This document shows, piece after piece, positions 1 to 5,828 of a stretch of 10,036 nucleotides of DNA. Positions within the stretch are counted from its first letter, which is position 1. Every line of letters starts with the position of its first letter. Location of the stretch: positions 1-10,036 of the forward strand of contig DAOWME010000097.1 in assembly GCA_030643245.1 (NCBI GenBank). The letters run 5' to 3'. The stretch is from Deltaproteobacteria bacterium. Lineage in GTDB: Bacteria; Desulfobacterota; UBA8473. The notes under the pieces are model-generated. The model saw only the letters and a program-made list of their open reading frames with translations, did not search any database and had not been told where the DNA came from. A program made the translations under genes and the position numbers.

Positions 1-29
1 GTTGTTTTGCATTTTCAGATCGAACAAAT

Positions 30-80
30 CTGACCTAAATCTGAGCGCCAACTTGAGGAAGTCATTTCGGCCACGTCCCT
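30..80 (-). repeat. Dispersed repeat, left copy (inverted relative to 1929-1979)
   Basis: Bases 30-80 are the reverse complement of 1929-1979 at 47 of 51 positions (mismatches at 52, 63, 69 and 73). Weaker similarity resumes after an indel of about 13 nt: bases 1-15 match the reverse complement of 1981-1995 at 12 of 15 positions. The pair flanks the M16 gene as widely spaced inverted copies. No transposase, target-site duplication or known element name can be assigned; a dispersed intergenic repeat or the ends of a vanished element are both possible. Confidence 0.75.
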
Positions 81-83
81 AAG

Positions 84-473
84 CAAATAGTTTCGACCTG
101 TGCGGTTGGTTAGGTTTACCGCTTGCCGGCTACTTATTTCGTTTGCTTGTTATGAACTACAATCTAGCATAGGGTTGTATTTGTAATGGGTTGATACGTC
201 TCTTATGTATATTTGGATGTTGGCCAGTTCCTTACGTATAACAAGCAGCCGGCGCTTAACTGTATCATCAAAGCCACTTCAAGAGACCGGGTTTGTGTAA
301 CTGCACAGGTCGAATAGTTTGGGAGATAAGGATATCTGCACCCAATTGAAAAGGGACACTACCGGATTTCTTATGCGTTGAACTTACCTTTACTGGAGTC
401 AAAAGCCTATAGAATAAGCAAAAATCATGTCTGGAAAAACCAAAGTTAGAGTATGTGAAAAATTGCAAAAACA
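84..473. other. Non-coding region upstream of the M16 gene
   Basis: No convincing gene is seen. The short frames here lack ribosome-binding sites and recognisable protein sequence. The stretch holds a nested set of imperfect inverted repeats between 92 and 314 (listed separately) and then A+T-rich sequence towards the M16 gene. A TATAGAAT box at 408-415 could be a -10 element, but no -35 sits at normal spacing (TTTACT at 389-394 leaves only 15 nt), so no promoter is called. The gene must nonetheless be transcribed from somewhere here or further upstream, since nothing coding precedes it in the window. Confidence 0.5.
92..314. repeat. Nested imperfect inverted repeats
   Basis: Three pairs of arms are arranged concentrically. 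The outer arms are 92-107 and 299-314, 15 of 16 complementary, including a perfect 12-mer (ttcgacctgtgc). The middle arms are gccggct at 125-131 and agccggc at 247-253. The inner arms are tgcttgttat at 144-153 and ataacaagca at 238-247. The left arm carries a 13-nt insertion between the middle and inner elements relative to the right arm, so the two arms are diverged copies rather than a simple hairpin. This resembles a decayed palindromic element or a large structured RNA or DNA; no family is recognised. Confidence 0.55.
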
Positions 474-480
474 AGGAGGA
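474..480 (+). promoter_or_regulatory. Ribosome-binding site fixing the M16 start
   Basis: AGGAGGA lies four nucleotides (counting from AGGAGG) before the GTG at 484. The ATG at 427 has no such motif, and the ATG at 499 lies 18 nt further on, too far for this site. Confidence 0.6.
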
Positions 481-483
481 GCA

Positions 484-1929
484 GTGCAGAAACAAAGGAT
501 GAAGAAAAGAGTATTACTTATCTCTCTATCTCTGATGATGATAACGATAATGATAACAGGGTGTCTTGCCGGGGGGGGCAAGACATCACAACATCCAAGA
601 GATATGGTGTTCACCCCCTTGACATTTTCCCCCCCAAAAGGGGAGAGGGTAGAGCTCGATAATGGTTTAATCCTATATGTCATGGAGGACCATGAGCTTC
701 CCATACTCAATCTGTCTGTGATCATCAGGACCGGCTCCATATATGAACCTACGGACAAGGTGGGTCTCGCCAAATTGACTGGTAAAGTTATGAGGATAGG
801 GGGCACCCATTCTATGACACCGGATGAGTTAAACCACCAATTGGAGTATATTGCAGGCTCAGTGGAGACCAGCATTGGGAGGGAGTCTGGTCACGCTTCC
901 CTCTCCGTAATGACAAAGGACATCGATCTTGGTCTCAAGATATTTGCAGATGTCTTGATGAACCCCATATTTGATCAGGAGAAGCTGGACCTTGCCAAGA
1001 AGCAGGAACTCGAGGCTATAAGACGAAGGAATGACAATCCGGACAGCATGGCGTTTAGGGAATTCAGGAGACTCGTATACAAGGACAACCCTAGGTGCAG
1101 GATATCCACCATTGAATCGATTAACGCCATTACCAGGGCAGACCTGGTTGAATTTCATGACAGGTTTTTTGGCCCCGAGAATATGATGCTCGCTGTCTCA
1201 GGAGATTTCCAAAGGGATGAAATAGTAAAAGGGATTAAAAACGCATTCGTGGGCTGGAAGAAAACCCAGCGCACCATCCCTCAAGTACTACCACCTTCGT
1301 ACGCTTCTGAAACAATCATAAATTATGCCTTCAAGGATGTTCCCCAGTCCACAATCGTGAGCGGGCATCTGGCGGTAAAGAAAGCTCATCCTGACTATTA
1401 TCCTTTCAAGATATTGGACTTTATCTTAGGAGGGGGCGGGTTCAACTCCAGACTGATTTCAGAGATACGGTCTAACAGAGGACTTGCATACAGTGTGGGG
1501 AGTTTCTACAGGGCTGATATTGAGTACGGGGTATTTGCAGTTATTTGTCAAACCAAATCCGCTACTACCTATGAGGCCATTTCTCTGATCTATGAAATAA
1601 TAAGAGAACTAAAGGAAAACGGGGTCACTGAAAAAGAATTGAACTGGGCAAAAGAATCCATAGTCAACAAATTCATCTTCTCCTTTACCTCTTCTAACAG
1701 CATTGTAGGCCAACAGATGCGTCTGGAGTATGACAATCTGCCCCAGGATTTTCTGGAAAGATTTCAGAGAAACATATCCGGGGTAACACTTCAAGACATT
1801 AAGAGAGTGGCAAGAGAATACCTTCATCCGGATCGATCCGTTGTTGTAGTAGTGGGCAATAGCAAGGATTTTGATCGGCCCCTATCTGAGCTTGGGGAGG
1901 TTCATGAGATAGAGGTGACAGTCGAGTAA
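484..1929 (+). CDS. M16-family (insulinase-like) lipoprotein, catalytically inactive type
   Basis: Probably a periplasm-facing, membrane-anchored M16 zinc-peptidase homologue of 481 residues from the GTG start, a normal length for the bacterial M16B two-domain half-clamshell. Start: the GTG at 484 follows AGGAGG; an in-frame ATG at 427 lacks a ribosome-binding site. The N-terminus has basic residues (QKQRMKKR), a hydrophobic stretch and a lipobox (ITGC, Cys27), so it is a predicted lipoprotein. The first domain keeps the fold landmarks, but the place where active members have HxxEH after 'GLA' (residues 97-101) reads KLTGK, so the two zinc histidines and the catalytic Glu are gone. The second domain has the Gly-rich loop (GGGGFNSRL) and the Arg/Tyr pair in RGLAYSV (about residues 332 and 336), which are typical of the non-catalytic partner subunit in two-protein M16 systems. 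No catalytic partner is visible in this window. An 8-G tract lies just after the lipobox. It converges on the SAM hydrolase gene. Confidence 0.9.
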   Translation: MQKQRMKKRVLLISLSLMMITIMITGCLAGGGKTSQHPRDMVFTPLTFSPPKGERVELDNGLILYVMEDHELPILNLSVIIRTGSIYEPTDKVGLAKLTGKVMRIGGTHSMTPDELNHQLEYIAGSVETSIGRESGHASLSVMTKDIDLGLKIFADVLMNPIFDQEKLDLAKKQELEAIRRRNDNPDSMAFREFRRLVYKDNPRCRISTIESINAITRADLVEFHDRFFGPENMMLAVSGDFQRDEIVKGIKNAFVGWKKTQRTIPQVLPPSYASETIINYAFKDVPQSTIVSGHLAVKKAHPDYYPFKILDFILGGGGFNSRLISEIRSNRGLAYSVGSFYRADIEYGVFAVICQTKSATTYEAISLIYEIIRELKENGVTEKELNWAKESIVNKFIFSFTSSNSIVGQQMRLEYDNLPQDFLERFQRNISGVTLQDIKRVAREYLHPDRSVVVVVGNSKDFDRPLSELGEVHEIEVTVE

Positions 1930-1979
1930 GGGACGAGGCTGAAATAACTTCCTCAATTTGGCGCTCAGATTTAGGTCAG
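1929..1979 (+). repeat. Dispersed repeat, right copy (inverted relative to 30-80)
   Basis: 47 of 51 positions match the reverse complement of 30-80. It begins at the last base of the M16 stop codon (TAA, 1927-1929), and weaker similarity to the left copy continues at 1981-1995. Position immediately after a stop codon is typical of intergenic repeats that insert next to, or act as, 3' untranslated structures. Confidence 0.75.
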
Positions 1980-2097
1980 GGAAATGCTGAACAACATGGT
2001 GATAGACGGCCGAAGTGGCAATTGATAGCCAAGGTCATAGGTTCTCAATTTTGTCTGCGCAAGGAGGGGGGGCTTCGGCCTATACCTTCGAAAATTT
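1980..2097. other. Convergent intergenic region with long-range inverted repeat
   Basis: This lies between the 3' ends of the M16 gene (+) and the SAM hydrolase gene (-). GGCCGAAG at 2008-2015 is complementary to CTTCGGCC at 2073-2080, and AAGGTCATAGG at 2031-2041 can alternatively pair with CCTATACCTTC at 2079-2089 with one bulge or mismatch. There is no T-run next to either stem, so it is not a standard intrinsic terminator; a structured 3' end serving both genes is possible. A 7-G run is at 2066-2072. Confidence 0.35.
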
Positions 2098-2886
2098 CTA
2101 ATAGACTACTTCAACATCAGTCCCCTTGCCCAACCCGAGTCTCTCCCGGGCATTTCGATCCCTCACGGATATCTCGAGGTATCCGGAGCTTCCAAAGAGA
2201 GCCAAGGTCTCTCCTTCGTTCACTTCTGAGTATGATTCCTTAATTCCGTCTATCACCTCCTCTCCAACAAGTACCTTGCACCTTCTTCGCAGATTTGACT
2301 CCGGAAGCAGCCCCTCCCGGATGTTGGATACAAGGTTCCCAAAACGGTCTACATAGAACAAAATGCCCTTAACCCCGTCCCTCTTTATATCAGGCTTCGG
2401 GATATCGATCCTCACAACATCATTACACGGATCCCCTAGATCTTCCAAAGGAACCCCCAGAGAAAGATGGGCCGCAACCGGTGCGAATATATCCCGACCG
2501 TGAAAGGTATTACTTACATCGCTTAGAAAGTATCTTTTCTCGGTCAATTGAACAACCCTTCTTATCTCTTCAGACTCATACACGAATGTAAAGACACCAT
2601 TATCAGGGCCAATAAAGAAATGGTTGTCGGTCTTAACCAGGATTGCTTTCCTCTTGCTTCCAACCCCCGGATCAACCACAGCCAAATGGATCGACCCGTC
2701 CGGGAAATACCTGTATGAATTCCTCAAGACAAAGCCCGCGTGAAAAATATCCCTGGGTGGTATCTCGTGGGTAATGTCCACCAGCCTTACTTCAGGGCTT
2801 ATCTTAAGCATCACCCCTTTCATAGTCCCCACATAACCGTCCTGGGTTCCGAAATCCGTTATAAGGGTAATGACCCCTCTACTCAT
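2098..2886 (-). CDS. S-adenosyl-L-methionine hydrolase (adenosine-forming), DUF62 / SAM hydroxide adenosyltransferase family
   Basis: A 262-residue protein of the SAM hydroxide adenosyltransferase family, which splits SAM into adenosine and L-methionine using activated water and is related to the fluorinase and chlorinase enzymes. Family marks: an N-terminal ITLITDFGTQDGYVG block with Asp11, the VDPGVGS motif with Asp72 and Arg79, FIGPDNG at 91-97, and NTFHGRDIFAP with His129. Asp72, Arg79 and His129 fit the Asp-Arg-His triad described for this family. The C-terminal beta domain has VDRFGNLVSN. Length is normal. ATG start preceded by AGGTGG with 9 nt spacing. It is last in the minus-strand series and follows a terminator-like hairpin after the HAD nucleotidase, so it may be separately or weakly transcribed. 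Why cells hydrolyse SAM is not well settled; removal of excess SAM is the usual suggestion. Confidence 0.93.
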   Translation of the reverse strand: MSRGVITLITDFGTQDGYVGTMKGVMLKISPEVRLVDITHEIPPRDIFHAGFVLRNSYRYFPDGSIHLAVVDPGVGSKRKAILVKTDNHFFIGPDNGVFTFVYESEEIRRVVQLTEKRYFLSDVSNTFHGRDIFAPVAAHLSLGVPLEDLGDPCNDVVRIDIPKPDIKRDGVKGILFYVDRFGNLVSNIREGLLPESNLRRRCKVLVGEEVIDGIKESYSEVNEGETLALFGSSGYLEISVRDRNARERLGLGKGTDVEVVY

Positions 2887-2902
2887 CTTTTCAATCCACC
2901 TG

Positions 2903-2960
2903 AAAAAAAAAGCATGGGCTTATGTGATGAGCGATGGAAGATCAGTAGTCTGCCATGCTT
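2903..2960 (-). terminator. Intrinsic terminator-like hairpin after the HAD nucleotidase
   Basis: On the minus strand, AAGCATGG (2960-2953), which starts inside the HAD stop codon, pairs with CCATGCTT (2917-2910), and nine T residues run from 2911 to 2903. The loop is long (35 nt), which lowers confidence, but an 8-bp stem running straight into a T9 tract is a good terminator signature. Confidence 0.5.
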
Positions 2961-3586
2961 CACCCTATCTCGCTAAGTACCCCATCCATGCCGAATATAT
3001 CCTCGATTATGAAATCCGAGTCTGTCGTCCTCTCCTTTCCGATTAGGACGGTTATCATTCCCAATTGCTTAGCAGGAAGCAGGTTTCTAGCCAGATCTTC
3101 TACCATTAAGCATTCCTCGCCCTTTACCCCTAGAGCATCCAACAACTTCTCATAAGACCTAGGGTTGGGTTTGGCCAGGTAATCCATAAACCTAATATCA
3201 AATATCCTGGAGAAGTAACCATCTACGCCTAGGAACTTCAAGACCCGCCTGGCATGGTTCGAAGAACCATTCGTGAAGATCACCTTATCTATTGATATGC
3301 GCTCCAGCAAGTCGGACAATTCAGGGCTAATGGTCAGGAGCCCTTCCAGATCTACGTCGTGGACAAACATCAGGTAGTCATCCGGATCTATGTTGTGATG
3401 AACCATCAATCCCCCAAGGGTAGTGCCATATTCATCCATGTATTTCAATCTAAGGCTTTCCACTGTATAATGGTCCGCATACAGTTTTGTCCTCATGTAC
3501 TCATTTATCCTTTGGTCCACCAACCTAAACAATCCTATTTCCTTGGGATACAGGGTATTGTCCAAGTCAAAAATCACGTATCTCAT
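2960..3586 (-). CDS. HAD-superfamily pyrimidine 5'-nucleotidase-type phosphatase
   Basis: A 208-residue haloacid-dehalogenase-like hydrolase that probably dephosphorylates nucleoside monophosphates or a similar small phosphate ester in the cytoplasm. Motif I is FDLDNTLYP with Asp7 (nucleophile) and Asp9 (acid/base). The DLDNTLYP form, followed by a long helical cap and an 'IF TNGS' motif II (Thr105), is typical of the pyrimidine 5'-nucleotidase (SDT1/PHM8-like) group. Lys139 in LAKPNP is motif III, and MVED (Glu163, Asp164) is motif IV. Length matches the group. ATG start preceded by AGAGG with 5 nt spacing. It lies downstream of, and is not closely related to, the neighbouring HAD phosphatase, which is of a different subgroup. 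Exact substrate cannot be read from sequence. Confidence 0.85.
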   Translation of the reverse strand: MRYVIFDLDNTLYPKEIGLFRLVDQRINEYMRTKLYADHYTVESLRLKYMDEYGTTLGGLMVHHNIDPDDYLMFVHDVDLEGLLTISPELSDLLERISIDKVIFTNGSSNHARRVLKFLGVDGYFSRIFDIRFMDYLAKPNPRSYEKLLDALGVKGEECLMVEDLARNLLPAKQLGMITVLIGKERTTDSDFIIEDIFGMDGVLSEIG

Positions 3587-3603
3587 GAACGCCTCTTATT
3601 CTG

Positions 3604-3628
3604 AAATAAAAGCCCCCCTTAAGAGGCT
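3604..3628 (-). terminator. Intrinsic terminator-like hairpin between the two HAD genes
   Basis: On the minus strand AGCCTC, a 6-nt loop and GGGGCT (3628-3611) form a 6-bp stem with one G-U pair, followed directly by TTTATTT (3610-3604). It lies between the YihX-like gene and the nucleotidase gene and would reduce read-through. Short stem, so moderate confidence. Confidence 0.4.
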
Positions 3629-3690
3629 CTCTCAGGAATGCAACACCATAGGGTGTGGATACTCTGATCTCCTTTGAAATAGATGGGGTG

Positions 3691-4299
3691 CTAGTCTACC
3701 ATTACCCCGAGTTCTTTCAATTCCCCTGTCAACAGCTCTGTGGACCTGTACGTGATGCTATTGATACCCAGGTTACTGGCGGCCTTGGAGTATTCTTCTA
3801 TATCGTCTATGTACACACAGTCTTCCGGGGATGAATCCGTCCTTTCCAAAGCCTCCCTGAATATTTTCTCATGGGGCTTTGAATATCCAACCTTATATGA
3901 GAGAACAAGATCGTCAAAAACCTCTATCACTTTGAAATTTTCTCTGATATAGTCAAAGTGTAGTTCATTGGTGTTGGAAAGTAATATCAGATGATAGCCG
4001 TTCCTTTTCAGACTCGACAATACCGCTCCTATAGAGTCATTCACAGAAAAGATGTCCAACCAGATACTCCTGAAGCTGTCGTAAGGAATATCAACACCGA
4101 ACCTTTCCATGACCCATTGAAATAGATCTTCCGATTTGATCCTGCCTTCATCATACAGTTTAAACTCGCAAGAGTTAAAACCGATACGGTACGTTTCATC
4201 GGTTGAGTATTGCGAATATTCGGCTATCCTCTCACAGATCAACCTGTGGTCAAAATCAAGAATAACATTACCCAAATCAAATATGACCGTGCGTATCAT
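3691..4299 (-). CDS. HAD-superfamily phosphatase, YihX-like (IA subfamily)
   Basis: A 202-residue cytoplasmic HAD hydrolase closest in pattern to E. coli YihX, an alpha-D-glucose-1-phosphate phosphatase. Motif I is IFDLGNVI with nucleophile Asp8; the residue two positions on is Gly10 instead of the usual Asp, which is also the case in YihX-type proteins and so is not a sign of decay. Motif II is LLSNTNELH (Ser108), motif III YSKPHEKIF (Lys141), motif IV VYIDDIEE (Asp165, Asp166). The helical cap lies between motifs I and II. ATG start; the ribosome-binding site is weak, which would fit coupling to the small basic gene just upstream. Substrate is inferred only by resemblance. Confidence 0.85.
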   Translation of the reverse strand: MIRTVIFDLGNVILDFDHRLICERIAEYSQYSTDETYRIGFNSCEFKLYDEGRIKSEDLFQWVMERFGVDIPYDSFRSIWLDIFSVNDSIGAVLSSLKRNGYHLILLSNTNELHFDYIRENFKVIEVFDDLVLSYKVGYSKPHEKIFREALERTDSSPEDCVYIDDIEEYSKAASNLGINSITYRSTELLTGELKELGVMVD

Positions 4300-4333
4300 C
4301 TAACTAGCGCCCATCCCTAAATTAGACACAAGC

Positions 4334-4441
4334 TTATTTATTCTTTCTTCTCTGTCTGTTTATCCGTCGGGATAACCTTGCAATCCTATTCCTTCTGCGA
4401 TTTCTATCCTTCATTTTTGCCAAACGCCTCAACTGTGACAT
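4334..4441 (-). CDS. Small, extremely basic protein of 35 residues
   Basis: An unlisted small gene between the sirtuin and the YihX-like gene. It starts with MSQLRRLAKMKDRNRRRNRI and ends ...RRINRQRRKNK. By count it has 13 Arg and 4 Lys against a single Asp, so about half of the residues are positively charged. The ATG at 4441-4439 is preceded by a full AAGGAGG (4456-4450) at 8 nt spacing, the clearest ribosome-binding site in this part of the window, and the frame ends in TAA 35 nt before the YihX-like start. Such composition suggests binding to RNA, ribosomes or DNA, as in very small ribosomal proteins or ribosome-associated factors, but I do not recognise a family. A chance reading frame is unlikely given the ribosome-binding site and placement. 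Confidence 0.65.
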   Translation of the reverse strand: MSQLRRLAKMKDRNRRRNRIARLSRRINRQRRKNK

Positions 4442-4449
4442 AGCAAATG

Positions 4450-4456
4450 CCTCCTT
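4450..4456 (-). promoter_or_regulatory. Strong ribosome-binding site of the 35-residue basic protein
   Basis: AAGGAGG on the minus strand, 8 nt before the ATG. This is the main evidence that the small frame is translated. Confidence 0.7.
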
Positions 4457-4496
4457 TACCTTGTAAGGAATTCACGTGATTTCACTACGGTTTGTC

Positions 4497-5291
4497 TCAT
4501 GTATTCATCTTCTCTCTGACCCTTTCCATCACCCTTGACATGGTATGCCCCGCACTCTCGTGAATGCGAATATGGGCCGCCTTGTCCATATGAGTAGGGT
4601 CTCTATTGATTATCACGAGTTTTGCCCCGACCTTGACCGCATAAGTGGGCATGTAGGCTGCGGGATAGACAACCAGGGAAGAACCTATGACAATAAAAAG
4701 TTCGCATTCGGCTGATCGGTTTGTGGCTTCCATCAATTCCCTCTGAGGGAGAGACTCCCCAAAGAAGACACCGTCGGGTTTCAAGATTCCTCCGCATTCT
4801 TCACATCTGGGGTCATCCACCCCTTGTTTTACCTTGTGGACGATCTCTTCCAGGGGATAGCGTTTTCTACAACCAAGACAAACCGACCATACCATATTAC
4901 CGTGGAGCTGAAATACCTTGTCTTCGGAACTGCCTGCACCTTGATGCAATCCGTCAACATTTTGTGTAATGATGCAGTCGAGTTTCCCCATCTTCTCCAG
5001 TTCCGCTATTGCATAATGGGCAGGATTGGGCTCGGCCCCGCTCATTAAACCGCTATCTTCAAGCATCAGATACATCTTCCTTCTTGCTTCCTTGCTCCTG
5101 ACAAATTTCTGATAGGTAAAATCCTCAGGATCATGTTTTGTCCAAATACCGTCGCGGCTTCTGAAGTCAGGAATACCTGATTCAGTACTCACGCCGGCCC
5201 CAGTAAAGACAACAATCCTCTTGGACTTAACAATTAAGTCTGCAAATCCTTCAATGAGTGCCTCGTAACTTGAATCCTCTTTCATTTGCAT
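4497..5291 (-). CDS. cobB: NAD-dependent protein deacylase, Sir2 family
   Basis: A sirtuin that removes acetyl (or other acyl) groups from protein lysines using NAD+, giving nicotinamide and O-acyl-ADP-ribose. Residue numbers are from the ATG at 5291 (264 aa). Visible motifs: TGAGVSTESGIPDFRS (30-45) for NAD binding, QNVDGLH (110-116), the catalytic His130 in QLHGN, a Cys4 zinc module (Cys138, Cys141, Cys163, Cys166), KPDGVFFGE, and GSSLVVYPAA (203-212). These match bacterial and archaeal Sir2 proteins such as that of Thermotoga. Start is uncertain: an ATG at 5312 lacks a good ribosome-binding site, while a GGGGGG run (5300-5295) favours the ATG at 5291 (3 nt spacing) or 5285 (9 nt). It follows ybeY by about 100 nt without a terminator-like T-run. 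The cobB symbol denotes family membership only. Confidence 0.93.
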   Translation of the reverse strand: MQMKEDSSYEALIEGFADLIVKSKRIVVFTGAGVSTESGIPDFRSRDGIWTKHDPEDFTYQKFVRSKEARRKMYLMLEDSGLMSGAEPNPAHYAIAELEKMGKLDCIITQNVDGLHQGAGSSEDKVFQLHGNMVWSVCLGCRKRYPLEEIVHKVKQGVDDPRCEECGGILKPDGVFFGESLPQRELMEATNRSAECELFIVIGSSLVVYPAAYMPTYAVKVGAKLVIINRDPTHMDKAAHIRIHESAGHTMSRVMERVREKMNT

Positions 5292-5390
5292 GCTCCCCCC
5301 TTCTTCTCTCATGCCCTAACCTGCTGCTCAACAGGCAGGCCTTACCACTCCTCAAGGGCTATCTCAAACTCCATAGTAACCCAAATAACC

Positions 5391-5828
5391 CTATATTTTT
5401 GAAAGTTTTTTAAGTAGTTCCTCTTCTTTTGCCTCCATAATCTCTGCCTCAGAGCTGGATCTTTCATGGTCATAGCCAACGAGGTGCAATAGACCATGAA
5501 TAAGAAGAAAGTCTACCATTTCCCCGAGAGAAACCTTGCTCTCCAAGGCCTGTCGCTTTGCAGTTTCCACAGAGACAACCACATCGCCCAAAAGATGGGG
5601 GTTAATGCCGCCGAACTCGCCTTCTGTCATGGAAAAAGATATTACATTAGTAGGACCGCTTTTACCCAGATATTTTCTGTTCATCTTCTCTATCCGGACA
5701 TTATCAACCAGAAGGATGCTTACTTCATAATCAGGACATCCCAAGTCTCTTAAGATCCTCTTCACCGTTCTTCTTATCCTCGGTTCGTTTATCTCCGGGT
5801 TCTCTTGTTGGTTTTTTATCAGAATCAT
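5391..5828 (-). CDS. ybeY: Endoribonuclease YbeY, rRNA maturation factor
   Basis: A 145-residue metal-dependent single-strand endoribonuclease involved in 16S rRNA 3'-end maturation and ribosome quality control. The family signature HGLLHLVGYDH is present at 111-121, with His111, His115 and His121 as the zinc ligands. NRKYLGKSGPTNVISF (50-65) and LLGDVVVS (79-86) are the other conserved blocks. The ATG at 5828 gives an N-terminus (MILIKNQQ) that aligns with the first beta strand of other YbeY proteins, so the start is real even though it lies 98 nt inside the end of the pgpH-like gene, in another frame. AGAAGG precedes it by about 4 nt. Expression is therefore likely to be translationally coupled to the upstream gene. 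Confidence 0.95.
   Translation of the reverse strand: MILIKNQQENPEINEPRIRRTVKRILRDLGCPDYEVSILLVDNVRIEKMNRKYLGKSGPTNVISFSMTEGEFGGINPHLLGDVVVSVETAKRQALESKVSLGEMVDFLLIHGLLHLVGYDHERSSSEAEIMEAKEEELLKKLSKI

Noticed and set aside
32..115. Integron attC-like site: acctaaa (32-38) against gttaggt (109-115), and ataacaagc at 238-246.
   Set aside because: The core matches are imperfect (6 of 7), the required inner complementary L boxes are not found between 32 and 115, and no integrase or cassette array is present.
399..875. 158-residue minus-strand open frame opposite the M16 start.
   Set aside because: It lies antisense to a gene with clear family motifs and has no ribosome-binding site or recognisable protein sequence.
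1980..2097. Bidirectional intrinsic terminator between the convergent genes.
   Set aside because: Stems exist but neither is followed by a T-run on either strand, so it is listed only as a structured region.
4270..4299. Missing second Asp in motif I of the YihX-like HAD protein (DLGN in place of DxD) as evidence of inactivation.
   Set aside because: E. coli YihX has the same FDLGNV motif, so this is normal for the subgroup.
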